Shown in pieces: positions 36,294 through 44,455 of a stretch of 64,000 bases of DNA. The notes under the pieces are model-generated. The model was not told the DNA's origin, ran no database searches, and was given only the letters and a program-made list of their open reading frames with translations. The position numbers and the translations under genes were made by a program. This DNA is from Butyrivibrio fibrisolvens (GTDB taxonomy: Bacteria; Bacillota; Clostridia; Lachnospirales; Lachnospiraceae): assembly GCF_023206215.1 (NCBI RefSeq), contig NZ_CP065800.1, positions 1,054,001 through 1,118,000 on the forward strand, written 5' to 3'. Every line of letters begins with the position of its first letter. Position 1 is the stretch's first letter.

Positions 36294-37616
36294 ATGGCAG
36301 ACAGAGAATACGGTTTTGATACTTTGAAGATTTTGGCAGGTTATGATTCAGCAGATAACAAGTATTCAGTTTCACCTCCGATCTATCACACAGCAGCATT
36401 TGACTTTAGAGACACAGAGCATGCGGAGAATCTTTTTACTTATAAAGAAGCAGGATATCTTTATACAAGAGTTGGAAATCCTACTGTAACTTATTTTTCT
36501 GAAAGAGTTAAGGCACTTGAAGGAGCTAAGAACGCTGTAGCTGTTGGATCAGGAATGGCTGCTATCACATTCACACTTCTAAATCTTGCAGCTAAGGGCG
36601 GAACAATCCTTGCTTCACCTTATCTCTACGGAGGTACTATAGACAGTTTCGACAGACTGTTCCCTGAAGTTGGAGTGAAGATAAAGCTTACAAGAAGCGT
36701 ACTTGATCCTGCCGAGCTTGATAAGGAGCTTGCAGAAAGTGATGACGTAAAGGGAATATACCTTGAGTCAATATCCAATCCCAATGCATATCTTCCTGAT
36801 ATAGATGCTATATCCAAGGTAGCTCATAAGTACGGCGTACCTGTTGTTGTTGATAATACAGTAGCAACTCCTTACATATACAGACCACTTGAACACGGAG
36901 CTGACATCGTAGTATATTCTGCAACCAAGGGCCTTACAGGACATGGCAATATCATTGCAGGTCTCATCCTTGATAATGGTAAGCTCGACTACTATACAGA
37001 AGATAAATATCCTCAGTTCTATGAACCTATCGTAATGCTTAAGGGCAAGAGTCCTAAGGATGTGTTCCCGGATAACTTCTTCATATTCCGTGCAATACTT
37101 GTATACCTTAACCTTCTTGGAGCAGCGCTTTCACCCAATGATGCATATCTTGGAATCCTTGGTCTTGAGACCCTTTCAGAAAGAGTAGCTAAGCAAAGCT
37201 CAAATGCACTTAAGATCGCTGAGTATCTTGAAAGTTCACCTGCAGTTGAGTGGGTTCGCTATCCAAAGCTTAGCTCTTATAAGTACAAAGAAGTTGCGGA
37301 TAAGCATCTTACAAGGGGCGGCGGAGGACTTCTTTCTTTCGGGATAAAGGGAAGTAAGGAACAGGAAGCTCTTTTCCTTAATAATCTTAAGCTCTTCCAT
37401 TATCTTGTAAATCTTGGAGACGTGCGTTCACTTATAGTAAATTCACCGGATACTACTCACAGTGAACTTACAGATGAGGAAAAAGAACTTGCAGATATCC
37501 CTGCAAATCTTATCAGGATCTCAGTAGGTCTTGAGGATGTTAACGATCTTATTAAAGATCTGGATCAGGCCTTCAAGGCAGCAGGACTTTTGGATGCAGA
37601 CAGCTCTGCAGCATAA
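36294..37616 (+). CDS. metY: O-acetylhomoserine sulfhydrylase / Cys-Met metabolism PLP enzyme
   Basis: The protein of about 440 residues belongs to the Cys/Met metabolism PLP family (fold type I). FDTLKILAGYD and SVSPPIYHTAAFDF are the typical N-terminus; YTRVGNPTVTYFSERVKALEG, GSGMAAITF and the PLP lysine in YSATKGLTGHGN follow, then SLIVNSPDTTHSELT at the C-terminal side. The length of about 440 residues, with the insertion after the lysine (EDKYPQFYEPIV), fits O-acetylhomoserine (thiol)-lyase rather than shorter cystathionine synthases or lyases. It would make homocysteine from sulfide. AAAGGAAG is 8 bases before the ATG at 36294. An uptake system of a type used for sulfur compounds follows. 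Confidence 0.93.
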   Translation: MADREYGFDTLKILAGYDSADNKYSVSPPIYHTAAFDFRDTEHAENLFTYKEAGYLYTRVGNPTVTYFSERVKALEGAKNAVAVGSGMAAITFTLLNLAAKGGTILASPYLYGGTIDSFDRLFPEVGVKIKLTRSVLDPAELDKELAESDDVKGIYLESISNPNAYLPDIDAISKVAHKYGVPVVVDNTVATPYIYRPLEHGADIVVYSATKGLTGHGNIIAGLILDNGKLDYYTEDKYPQFYEPIVMLKGKSPKDVFPDNFFIFRAILVYLNLLGAALSPNDAYLGILGLETLSERVAKQSSNALKIAEYLESSPAVEWVRYPKLSSYKYKEVADKHLTRGGGGLLSFGIKGSKEQEALFLNNLKLFHYLVNLGDVRSLIVNSPDTTHSELTDEEKELADIPANLIRISVGLEDVNDLIKDLDQAFKAAGLLDADSSAA

Positions 37617-37643
37617 GGGGTTAAAGGAGCTATATTAAGGGGA

Positions 37644-37686
37644 TTGTCAGGCGCTTATATACATATACATAGAAGCGCTCTGACAA
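37644..37686 (+). promoter_or_regulatory. Intercistronic hairpin between metY and the binding-protein gene
   Basis: TTGTCAGGCGCTT (37644-37656) pairs with AAGCGCTCTGACAA (37673-37686) with one bulge. No T-run follows. It may protect transcript ends or set the ratio of the two genes. Confidence 0.7.
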
Positions 37687-37709
37687 GCTTATTTCAAAAG
37701 AGGATGAAT

Positions 37710-38801
37710 ATGAAAAATATAAATTTGTTTAAAAAGGTAGTATGTGTCGGACTATCACTTTCACTTCTGACAGCCTGCTCAGTGACTTCTAATGAAAGCG
37801 TAATAGAAGATGAAAAGGTAGCTACAGCTGATTCTAATACTGCAGGATCTGCAGATGCTGTATCTGATGGAGACTACAAGTATGGCAAGATCGATATCCC
37901 GGGCAAGGACGGAGCCCTTTGCGGAGCACCTATTTATATTGCCTATGAAAATGGATATTTTGCCGAAGAGGGATTCGACGTAACACTGATATCAGCAGAC
38001 TTTGAGACCAGGAAGATCGGGCTTAACAACGGCAGTATACCGATTGTAAACGGGGATTTCCAGTTCTTCCCATCTATCGAGAACGGAATAGATGTTAAGG
38101 TCGTAGACGGACTTCATGAGGGATGCATCAAGTTCGCAGTAAAGCCTGATTCTGATATAGAGACCGTGGAGGATTTGAAGGGCAAGAAGATTGGTGTGGA
38201 TGAGATAGGCGGAACACCTCACCAGGTTGCAAGCTTATGGCTTGAAAATGCAGGTATATCTGCAGATCCTGCTAATGGTGAGGTGACATTCCTTCCGTAT
38301 TCTGACGGCAACCTTGAGTTTGAGGCACTTTCAAGCGGAGAGATAGACGTTGCAGCTCTTTGGGATCCACTTGGATCAATCCATGAGAAGGCAGGAGATG
38401 TGAAGATCATCTTCGACCTTGGAACGGATGAATATTTTAAGGACAGATTCTGCTGCTTCCTATATGCCTCTACCAAGGTGCTTGAAGAAAATCCCGAAGA
38501 AGTTGCGGCACTCCTTCGAGCTTATAGGAAAGCTCAGGAATGGATATATGAGAATCCCGAAGAAGCAGTCAATATCATCGTAGAGAAGAACTATGCTGCT
38601 ATTGAAGATAAGGAACTTGCAGTAGAGCTTATAAAGAGCTACGGCTATCCGTCAGCAACGCAGCATGCAGATAACTGGGATGAGACTGTAGAAGATAATG
38701 TGAGATATTTTGCAGGTGGTCTGTATGACATCGGCTATCTAAAAACGGATCCCGAAGAGTTTACTGATACCGTATATCAGAAAGTTGATGTGGGTAACTG
38801 A
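37710..38801 (+). CDS. ABC transporter substrate-binding lipoprotein, NitT/TauT type
   Basis: The protein of about 363 residues has a lipoprotein signal peptide with lipobox LTAC and a type 2 periplasmic-binding fold of the NMT1/SsuA group (IAYENGYFAEEGFDVTLIS, VKVVDGLHEGCIKFAVKPDSDIETVEDLKGKKIGVDEIGGTP, AALWDPLG). Relatives bind nitrate, sulfonates, taurine or thiamine precursors. The preceding metY makes a sulfur-containing ligand plausible, but that is inference from position. AAAAGAGG sits before the ATG at 37710, a better start than 37704 or the frame's upstream extension to 37644. Two cysteines in DRFCCF are unusual for an exported protein. Confidence 0.88.
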   Translation: MKNINLFKKVVCVGLSLSLLTACSVTSNESVIEDEKVATADSNTAGSADAVSDGDYKYGKIDIPGKDGALCGAPIYIAYENGYFAEEGFDVTLISADFETRKIGLNNGSIPIVNGDFQFFPSIENGIDVKVVDGLHEGCIKFAVKPDSDIETVEDLKGKKIGVDEIGGTPHQVASLWLENAGISADPANGEVTFLPYSDGNLEFEALSSGEIDVAALWDPLGSIHEKAGDVKIIFDLGTDEYFKDRFCCFLYASTKVLEENPEEVAALLRAYRKAQEWIYENPEEAVNIIVEKNYAAIEDKELAVELIKSYGYPSATQHADNWDETVEDNVRYFAGGLYDIGYLKTDPEEFTDTVYQKVDVGN

Positions 38802-38843
38802 TTGAAATAAAAAATACTAATATGCAAATGAAGTAGTTGTTGT

Positions 38844-38883
38844 GTTCTCACGGACTATCATTATAAAGATTGTCTGTGAGAAC
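38844..38883 (+). promoter_or_regulatory. Intercistronic hairpin between binding-protein and permease genes
   Basis: GTTCTCACGGAC (38844-38855) pairs with GTCTGTGAGAAC (38872-38883) over 12 bases with one G-T pair. It is not followed by a T-run and ends 22 bases before the permease ATG. Confidence 0.75.
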
Positions 38884-38905
38884 AAATCTTTATCAGAGGA
38901 TTGAT

Positions 38906-39988
38906 ATGGACGTAGAAGTTGCGATCAAAACAGCCAGGCAAAAGCGTAGTGATATAAAAAACATTGATAACAGTATTTATAATTATAAGAATACGAAATA
39001 TATGCTTCTAAAGATTTTATTTACAATATCAGGATTTGTAGCAGCTATCCTGGTCAATATCCTATTCCCTCAAAAGGCTGATGTAGAGTTTAAGACATAT
39101 ACGCTAAATCTTTTGAATCTGAAGATTGGTTTCAATATGAACAGTGCTTATATAGTAGTACTTATAGCACTTATCCTCATATATGGAACATCTGGAATCT
39201 TATCACTTTTTCAAAAAGATAGAAGAAAGCTATATGCCAAGAATGCCGCATTCAGGTTCTTCCTGGGAATAGCTCTTGCTATATGGGATATAGGAGGGAC
39301 TAAGTTACAGATCTTTGCACAGCCTTTTTTTCCGGGACCGGCCCAGATCATAGAAGCCTATATCGCTGATGGAAGCTACATAGTCCAGAATACGCTGTAT
39401 TCGATAAGACTTTATGCTGCAGGTTTTAGCTGCGGCGTACTTCTGGGAGTCGGAACCGGTATACTGATCGGATGGTTTCCAAAGGTATATTACTGGGTAT
39501 TCCCTGTTCTTAAGATAACAGGAGTAGTACCTGCGGTTGCCTGGATGCCTTTTGCTCTTACACTTCTACCTACTTCTTTTAGCGCAGCTGTATTTCTGAT
39601 CGTAATATGCGCGTGGTTTCAGATTGCATTCCTTACAGCTCAGGGTATACAAAGTACTCCAAAGCAAAGCTATGAAGCTGCAAGAGTTCTCGGCGGAGGT
39701 CAGATCAATCAGATACTTCATGTTGCTATACCTCATGCAATGCCGGATATCTTCACCGGCATAGGTTCTGCTAATGCTATGGCGTTTACAACTCTTGTAA
39801 TGAGCGAGATGCTGGGTCAGCCAGGCGGTCTTGGCTATTATATTAACCAGTCCAAGGTATGGAGTGCATATTATAAGGTTCTTGCTGCGATTGTTATCAT
39901 GGCTGTTCTTTTTTCTTTTATCAATTTCTTAATAGGTCTTATAAGGAAAAGAGTTCTTAGATGGCAGCAGGGAGTTGTTAAGGTGTGA
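38906..39988 (+). CDS. ABC transporter permease, NitT/TauT (SsuC/TauC) type
   Basis: The protein of about 360 residues has an N-terminal extension with two membrane segments (about residues 35-55 and 80-105) ahead of a normal permease domain of six segments. The coupling-helix motif is EAARVLGGGQINQILHVAIPHAMPDIFTG, and GVVPAVAWMPFALTLL is typical of SsuC-type permeases. SsuC proteins are about 260 residues, so the first 100 residues are an addition. AGAGGA precedes the ATG at 38906; an alternative TTG at 38870 lies in a hairpin arm. It should form a transporter with the binding protein before it and the ATPase after it. Confidence 0.9.
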   Translation: MDVEVAIKTARQKRSDIKNIDNSIYNYKNTKYMLLKILFTISGFVAAILVNILFPQKADVEFKTYTLNLLNLKIGFNMNSAYIVVLIALILIYGTSGILSLFQKDRRKLYAKNAAFRFFLGIALAIWDIGGTKLQIFAQPFFPGPAQIIEAYIADGSYIVQNTLYSIRLYAAGFSCGVLLGVGTGILIGWFPKVYYWVFPVLKITGVVPAVAWMPFALTLLPTSFSAAVFLIVICAWFQIAFLTAQGIQSTPKQSYEAARVLGGGQINQILHVAIPHAMPDIFTGIGSANAMAFTTLVMSEMLGQPGGLGYYINQSKVWSAYYKVLAAIVIMAVLFSFINFLIGLIRKRVLRWQQGVVKV

Positions 39989-39992
39989 AAGA

Positions 39993-40115
39993 TTGAAAGT
40001 GTTCCACTTTCAAACCATGAGGTTATGAGTTTGAATAAATTCAAACTCTAAGAAGTGGCATCGCGAGCTCTGCCACTTCCAACCATTAGTCACTCGTTCC
40101 ACTCGCGACATGAGG
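39993..40115 (+). repeat. Hairpin repeat array between permease and ATPase genes
   Basis: Four structures in a row: TTGAAAGTG-TTC-CACTTTCAA (39993-40013), GAGTTTGAAT-AA-ATTCAAACTC (40027-40048), GAAGTGGCA and TGCCACTTC (40052-40079), and ACCATTAGTC with GACATGAGGT (40082-40115). The first starts four bases after the permease stop. The last contributes GAGG as Shine-Dalgarno for the ATPase gene. Related arrays lie at 15862-16052 and 62492-62632. Confidence 0.88.
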
Positions 40116-40122
40116 TTGATTT

Positions 40123-40902
40123 ATGAAAAGTTCTATCAACATAAGGAATGTTAATCGAATATACAAAGATTCTGATGGAAACAAGGTTGAAGCTCTAAAG
40201 GATGTAAATCTGGAGATAAAGCCAGGTGAGTTTATATCTATAATAGGCCCTTCCGGATGCGGCAAGACGACACTTCTTCGTCTTATAGCAGGACTCGATA
40301 AGCCTCAAAACGGGCAGCTGTTTATAGACGGCGTACCGATCAAAGGCGCAGATCCGTCAAGAGGATATGTGTTCCAGCAAGGGAGCCTTTTTCCATGGCT
40401 TAGTGTCAGGAACAATATAGCCTACGGATTAAGGGCCAGAAAGGTCTACAGGAAGAAAAAGGATACTATCGCAAACTATATAGATCTTGTAGGCCTTAAG
40501 GGCTTCGAAAAGTCCTATCCTCACCAGATATCAGGTGGTATGGCGCAGAGAGTGGCTATAGCAAGAGCGCTTATCAATGAACCTAAAGCTCTTCTTCTGG
40601 ATGAGCCTATGGGAGCTCTTGACTCTTTTACCAGAGCTGATCTTCAGGACAAACTACTGGAGCTGTGGAAGAGGGATGGGACTACCATGATACTGGTAAC
40701 TCATGATATTGATGAGGCTATATATCTAAGCGACAGGATAGTTATCATGACTCCAAGACCCGGTAAGATCAGTAAGATAATAGATGTTGATCTGCCAAGG
40801 CCAAGGCAGAGAGGAAGCGCATCATTCCTTGAGATGAGACGACAGATCCTCGAATTCTTCGAACTGGCTCAGGCAAGTCCCCAGCCGGAATACAATATTT
40901 AA
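40123..40902 (+). CDS. ABC transporter ATP-binding protein, NitT/TauT (SsuB/TauB) type
   Basis: The 259-residue ATPase has Walker A GPSGCGKTT near residue 41, Q-loop FQQGSLFPWLSVRNNIAYGL, signature SGGMAQRVAIARAL, Walker B LLLDEPMGALD and switch histidine VTHDIDEA. The PWLSV Q-loop sequence is typical of nitrate, taurine and sulfonate importers. Its ribosome binding site, GAGG, is part of a hairpin repeat that ends seven bases before the ATG, so translation may depend on that hairpin opening. It completes the importer with the two preceding genes. Confidence 0.95.
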   Translation: MKSSINIRNVNRIYKDSDGNKVEALKDVNLEIKPGEFISIIGPSGCGKTTLLRLIAGLDKPQNGQLFIDGVPIKGADPSRGYVFQQGSLFPWLSVRNNIAYGLRARKVYRKKKDTIANYIDLVGLKGFEKSYPHQISGGMAQRVAIARALINEPKALLLDEPMGALDSFTRADLQDKLLELWKRDGTTMILVTHDIDEAIYLSDRIVIMTPRPGKISKIIDVDLPRPRQRGSASFLEMRRQILEFFELAQASPQPEYNI

Positions 40903-40939
40903 GAATGAAATAAAATGATGGAAAAGGAAGATTATAAAC

Positions 40940-41383
40940 ATGGATTATATTAAAAAGAATTATATAAAGCTAATTGAACTTGTTCTTGCTCTTGTAATTG
41001 CAATCGGGTCATTTACTGCATTTGCAGCATGCCCCGTGTCAGAAGAGCATGTGATGGCCTGCCATTATGCCCAGCTTGCCGTAACACTTTTTGGAACAGT
41101 TCTTAGTATACAGGCCCTTGCGCCTCTTATCATAAGGAATGATAAAGTAAGGCTTGGTATAACCATCTCACAGATACCGCTCGTAATAGCTCTATTCTTC
41201 GTACCCGGAACAGTTTTTTCACTTTGCATGATGAGCAGTATGAGATGTATCAGTATCTTTAAGCCTGCAGTAAGAGTTTTTAGCGGACTTGTATTCATCG
41301 TATCAGTGGCAGATGTTGTCATTAGTGTTATAAAGAAAGAAAACGGAGAACTTCAAAGTGAACATAAGGAAACTGCCGCTTAA
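40940..41383 (+). CDS. DUF4418-family membrane protein
   Basis: The 147-residue protein has four predicted membrane segments (about residues 10-30, 44-66, 75-97 and 105-125) and conserved-looking cysteines (FAACPVSEEHVMACHYAQL, CMMSSMRC) that fit the DUF4418 family, whose function is unknown. Genes of this family are often found beside FtsX/LolD-type ABC genes, as here. It starts 38 bases after the importer ATPase and overlaps the next gene by 26 bases, so it is probably cotranscribed. AGGAAG precedes its ATG. Confidence 0.75.
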   Translation: MDYIKKNYIKLIELVLALVIAIGSFTAFAACPVSEEHVMACHYAQLAVTLFGTVLSIQALAPLIIRNDKVRLGITISQIPLVIALFFVPGTVFSLCMMSSMRCISIFKPAVRVFSGLVFIVSVADVVISVIKKENGELQSEHKETAA

Positions 41384-42554
41384 AAACATAATAATGCATA
41401 AAAAAAGAACTGCGGGACTTCTTATAATACTCATGGTTTTGACAATAGCATTGTTTGGAGGGAGTCTTTTTATAAAGAGTCTTAATAACGGACTTGATAG
41501 CCTTAACGAAAGACTGGGATCAGATATTATCGTACTTCCCAAGGATGCAGAATCTGAAGTTGACCTTAAAAACCTCCTTCTTCAGGGGACACCCGGATAC
41601 TTCTATATGGACAAGAGTATACTAAGTGAACTTGAAAATATAGAAGGAGTAGACAAGATATCAGCGCAGTATTTCCTTGTTTCTGCCAATGCAGACTGCT
41701 GCAGTGTCAAGGTTCAGATAATAGGATTTGATGAAAAGACGGATTTTACTATCAAGCCATGGCTTCATGAAAGTTACAAGGGAGTACTTAAAGACAATGA
41801 GATAATAGTTGGATCCATGCTTTCTACAAGAGTAGGGCATACGCTAAAACTATATGGCAAGGAGTTTCTTGTAGTTGGCAAGCTTGAAAAGACCGGAACA
41901 GGACTTGATACGGCAGTATATACAACAGGTGATACGGTTAAGACTTTGATAGGTGCAGCACAGGATAAGGGGATAAGCATATTATCAAAGCAAAGCCCGG
42001 ATGATGTTATATCTTCTGTATATATTGATATCAAAGACGGATATGACATTGATTCTATAGTATCTGATATTAATCTTGGCCATAACGAAGTCAAAGCGGT
42101 CAGATCCAAGACCATGATGACTTCTACCTCGGACAGACTGGGAATAATATCTGCCGCAATCTCATTTTTGATCAAAACAATATGGGTATTTGCGGCAGTA
42201 ATACTTATAGCAGCTTTCTATATCATAACAGGTGAGAGGAAGAGAGAATTTGCAGCTCTTAGAGTTATAGGAGTATCTAGGAAAAGGCTTGGAATCCTTG
42301 TTATGTCAGAAGCTCTTATACTTGGAGTTGTTGGAAGTCTTATAGGCATTATAATGACAGGAGCTGTCATGTATTCATTTAGTGTACTTATAGGTACAAA
42401 ACTTGACCTTCCGTATCTGTTGCCCGGCGCTTTCACCGCAGCATACTATATCTTAGTAACCTTTGCCGGCGTTGTCTTTATAGGAGCAGTATCAGGGCTT
42501 ATATCAGCATACAAGGCTGTATCTGTAGATACTGCAAAGATACTAAGAGAATAA
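41358..42554 (+). CDS. FtsX/MacB-like ABC transporter permease
   Basis: The 398-residue protein has one N-terminal membrane segment (about residues 20-40), a large extracellular MacB-PCD-like domain (about 41-270), and three C-terminal segments of the FtsX fold with GERKREFAALRVIGVSRKRL. This is the type VII ABC architecture used to move lipoproteins, peptides or signals rather than bulk solutes. The GTG start at 41358 has GGAGA eight bases upstream and overlaps DUF4418. The partner ATPase begins about 100 bases downstream. Substrate unknown. Confidence 0.88.
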   Translation: MNIRKLPLKNIIMHKKRTAGLLIILMVLTIALFGGSLFIKSLNNGLDSLNERLGSDIIVLPKDAESEVDLKNLLLQGTPGYFYMDKSILSELENIEGVDKISAQYFLVSANADCCSVKVQIIGFDEKTDFTIKPWLHESYKGVLKDNEIIVGSMLSTRVGHTLKLYGKEFLVVGKLEKTGTGLDTAVYTTGDTVKTLIGAAQDKGISILSKQSPDDVISSVYIDIKDGYDIDSIVSDINLGHNEVKAVRSKTMMTSTSDRLGIISAAISFLIKTIWVFAAVILIAAFYIITGERKREFAALRVIGVSRKRLGILVMSEALILGVVGSLIGIIMTGAVMYSFSVLIGTKLDLPYLLPGAFTAAYYILVTFAGVVFIGAVSGLISAYKAVSVDTAKILRE

Positions 42555-42655
42555 AGAGGGGTAAACTTCCCACTTGGACGGTGTAGCATCACCAAAGGCC
42601 TTGCAGAAATGGACAGTATATATATCATTCATGACCAAAGGGGATGATCTTTATT

Positions 42656-43402
42656 ATGATAATAAAAGCACAAGATATATCGGTATCATATACTCATAAT
42701 GCCAAAAAAGGCAGAAAAGATAATGTTATAAACATCATAGATCCAGTAGATATAACTATAGTTCCAGGTAAGGTAACAGTTATCTTTGGTAGATCCGGAA
42801 GCGGGAAGACTACACTTTTAAGCGTGCTTGCAGGACTGTTGAAGCCGTCAGAGGGAACTGTTTTGTACGATGATATTGATATTTATAAGCAAAAGGATGA
42901 TATTTTTTCAGAATTTAGAAATCAAAATATCGGATTCATCCCCCAAGGACAGAGCCTTATAAGCGGCCTTACAGTAAGAGAGAATATACTGCTTCCTGCA
43001 AGAGAGAGTAAGCGAAGTGCAAATACCAGTGGTGTTAAAGCGGTGAATGCGAATGCTACATCAAATGATAATAATGCAGGAAGTTGTACCAAAAGAGCAG
43101 ACGATCTTATCAGTACTTTAGGTCTTCTTGACCGCGCGGATTATCTTCCTAGTCAGTTATCAGGCGGAGAGATCAGAAGATGTGCAATTGCAAGAGCTCT
43201 TATCAATGATCCTTCTGTAATATTTGCAGATGAACCAACAGGAGATCTTGATGACCACAATACCAAAATCGTCTTTGAACTTCTAAGACAAAAGGCCAGA
43301 GACGACGCAGCAGTTGTGATCGTAACTCATGAAGAAACGGCATATAATTACGCAGATATAGTATATAGGATGGATGCGGGAGCACTGGCGCTATCTGCCT
43401 GA
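42656..43402 (+). CDS. ABC transporter ATP-binding protein, LolD/MacB type
   Basis: The protein of about 248 residues has Walker A GRSGSGKTT, Q-loop GFIPQGQSLISGLTVRENILLP, signature LSGGEIRRCAIARAL, Walker B VIFADEPTGDLDD and switch histidine VTHEE. The DEPTGDLD form is characteristic of the LolD/MacB group. A low-complexity insertion (KAVNANATSNDNNAGS, about residues 124-140) sits before the signature and probably forms a surface loop. It should work with the FtsX-like permease. AAAGGGG is 12 bases before the ATG at 42656; another ATG at 42644 abuts it, so the start is uncertain. Confidence 0.92.
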   Translation: MIIKAQDISVSYTHNAKKGRKDNVINIIDPVDITIVPGKVTVIFGRSGSGKTTLLSVLAGLLKPSEGTVLYDDIDIYKQKDDIFSEFRNQNIGFIPQGQSLISGLTVRENILLPARESKRSANTSGVKAVNANATSNDNNAGSCTKRADDLISTLGLLDRADYLPSQLSGGEIRRCAIARALINDPSVIFADEPTGDLDDHNTKIVFELLRQKARDDAAVVIVTHEETAYNYADIVYRMDAGALALSA

Positions 43403-43537
43403 TTGTAAGGCTGGGATTACAGCTTATAGCCCTAGTCTATTACCGGATATATCTTTTTGGACTAAGACAATTTTATTTATAGATGTTAGCATATTATCCA
43501 AAATAATAGATAGCTTGAGTTATTAAGGGGATTTTGG

Positions 43538-44455
43538 ATGACACTACAGCAGCTACGATATGCAATGGTTGTGGCACAGACAGGCTCTATGAACAAGGCA
43601 GCAGAGAGCCTTTTTATATCACAGCCCACACTTACCAATACTATAAGAGGACTTGAAGAAGAGTCGGGGATCACTATTTTTAACAGAACCAATAAGGGCG
43701 TTAACCTTACAGGTGAAGGCTCCGACTTTCTTTTTTATGCCAAAAAAGTCTGTGATCAGTATGATCAGCTCATATGGCGATATGATGGCAAAGGCAATAC
43801 CAGAAAGATATTCAGCGTCTCAACGCAGCACTATTCATTTGTATGCGAAGCATTTTCAGATACAGTCAAGAACTATGATGCTTCCACATATCATTTTTCA
43901 ATTCTTGAAACTACAACTTCCAAGATAATAGAAGATGTAAGCTCATCAGTAAGTGAGATAGGGGTTTTGTTCCTTAGTGATTTTAACAAAGAAGCTCTTA
44001 AGAAGCTTTTTGTAGACAATACCCTGACCTATAAGAAGATCGTAAGCTGCAGATTCTATGTATATCTTGGCAAAAATCATCCACTTGCAGACAGGGACAT
44101 AATAGACTATGAAGATATAACCAAATATCCTCTTCTGACCTATGAACAGGGCAAGGACAGTCCTTTATATATGGCTGAAGAGATATTTGGTGAGCAGGAT
44201 TATCCGTATACTATCAAGGTTTCTGACAGGGCATCCATGCTTCAGATAATGAACAAACTAGATGGATTTACTTTCTGCTCAGGCGCTGTCAGAGGAGCTG
44301 TAGGATGGAGCGATTATAAGGTTATACCTCTTAGAGAAAGCGCTCACCTTCCATACAGCTCTATGGAGATAGGCTATATCCACAAAGACGGCCTTAGCGA
44401 GATAGGCAAAAGATTCGTTGAGGAGCTCTATAAAGCTGCTCCATCAGAAGAATAA
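43538..44455 (+). CDS. LysR-family transcriptional regulator
   Basis: The 305-residue protein has the N-terminal helix-turn-helix MTLQQLRYAMVVAQTGSMNKAAESLFISQPTLTNTIRGLEEESGITIFNRT and a substrate-binding domain of the periplasmic-binding fold. LysR regulators of this subgroup often control sulfur or amino-acid genes, and this one lies on the same strand after a metY and sulfur-type transporter run, so it may regulate that run. AAGGGGA precedes the ATG. Its end overlaps the convergent feoB end by 12 bases. Confidence 0.92.
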   Translation: MTLQQLRYAMVVAQTGSMNKAAESLFISQPTLTNTIRGLEEESGITIFNRTNKGVNLTGEGSDFLFYAKKVCDQYDQLIWRYDGKGNTRKIFSVSTQHYSFVCEAFSDTVKNYDASTYHFSILETTTSKIIEDVSSSVSEIGVLFLSDFNKEALKKLFVDNTLTYKKIVSCRFYVYLGKNHPLADRDIIDYEDITKYPLLTYEQGKDSPLYMAEEIFGEQDYPYTIKVSDRASMLQIMNKLDGFTFCSGAVRGAVGWSDYKVIPLRESAHLPYSSMEIGYIHKDGLSEIGKRFVEELYKAAPSEE

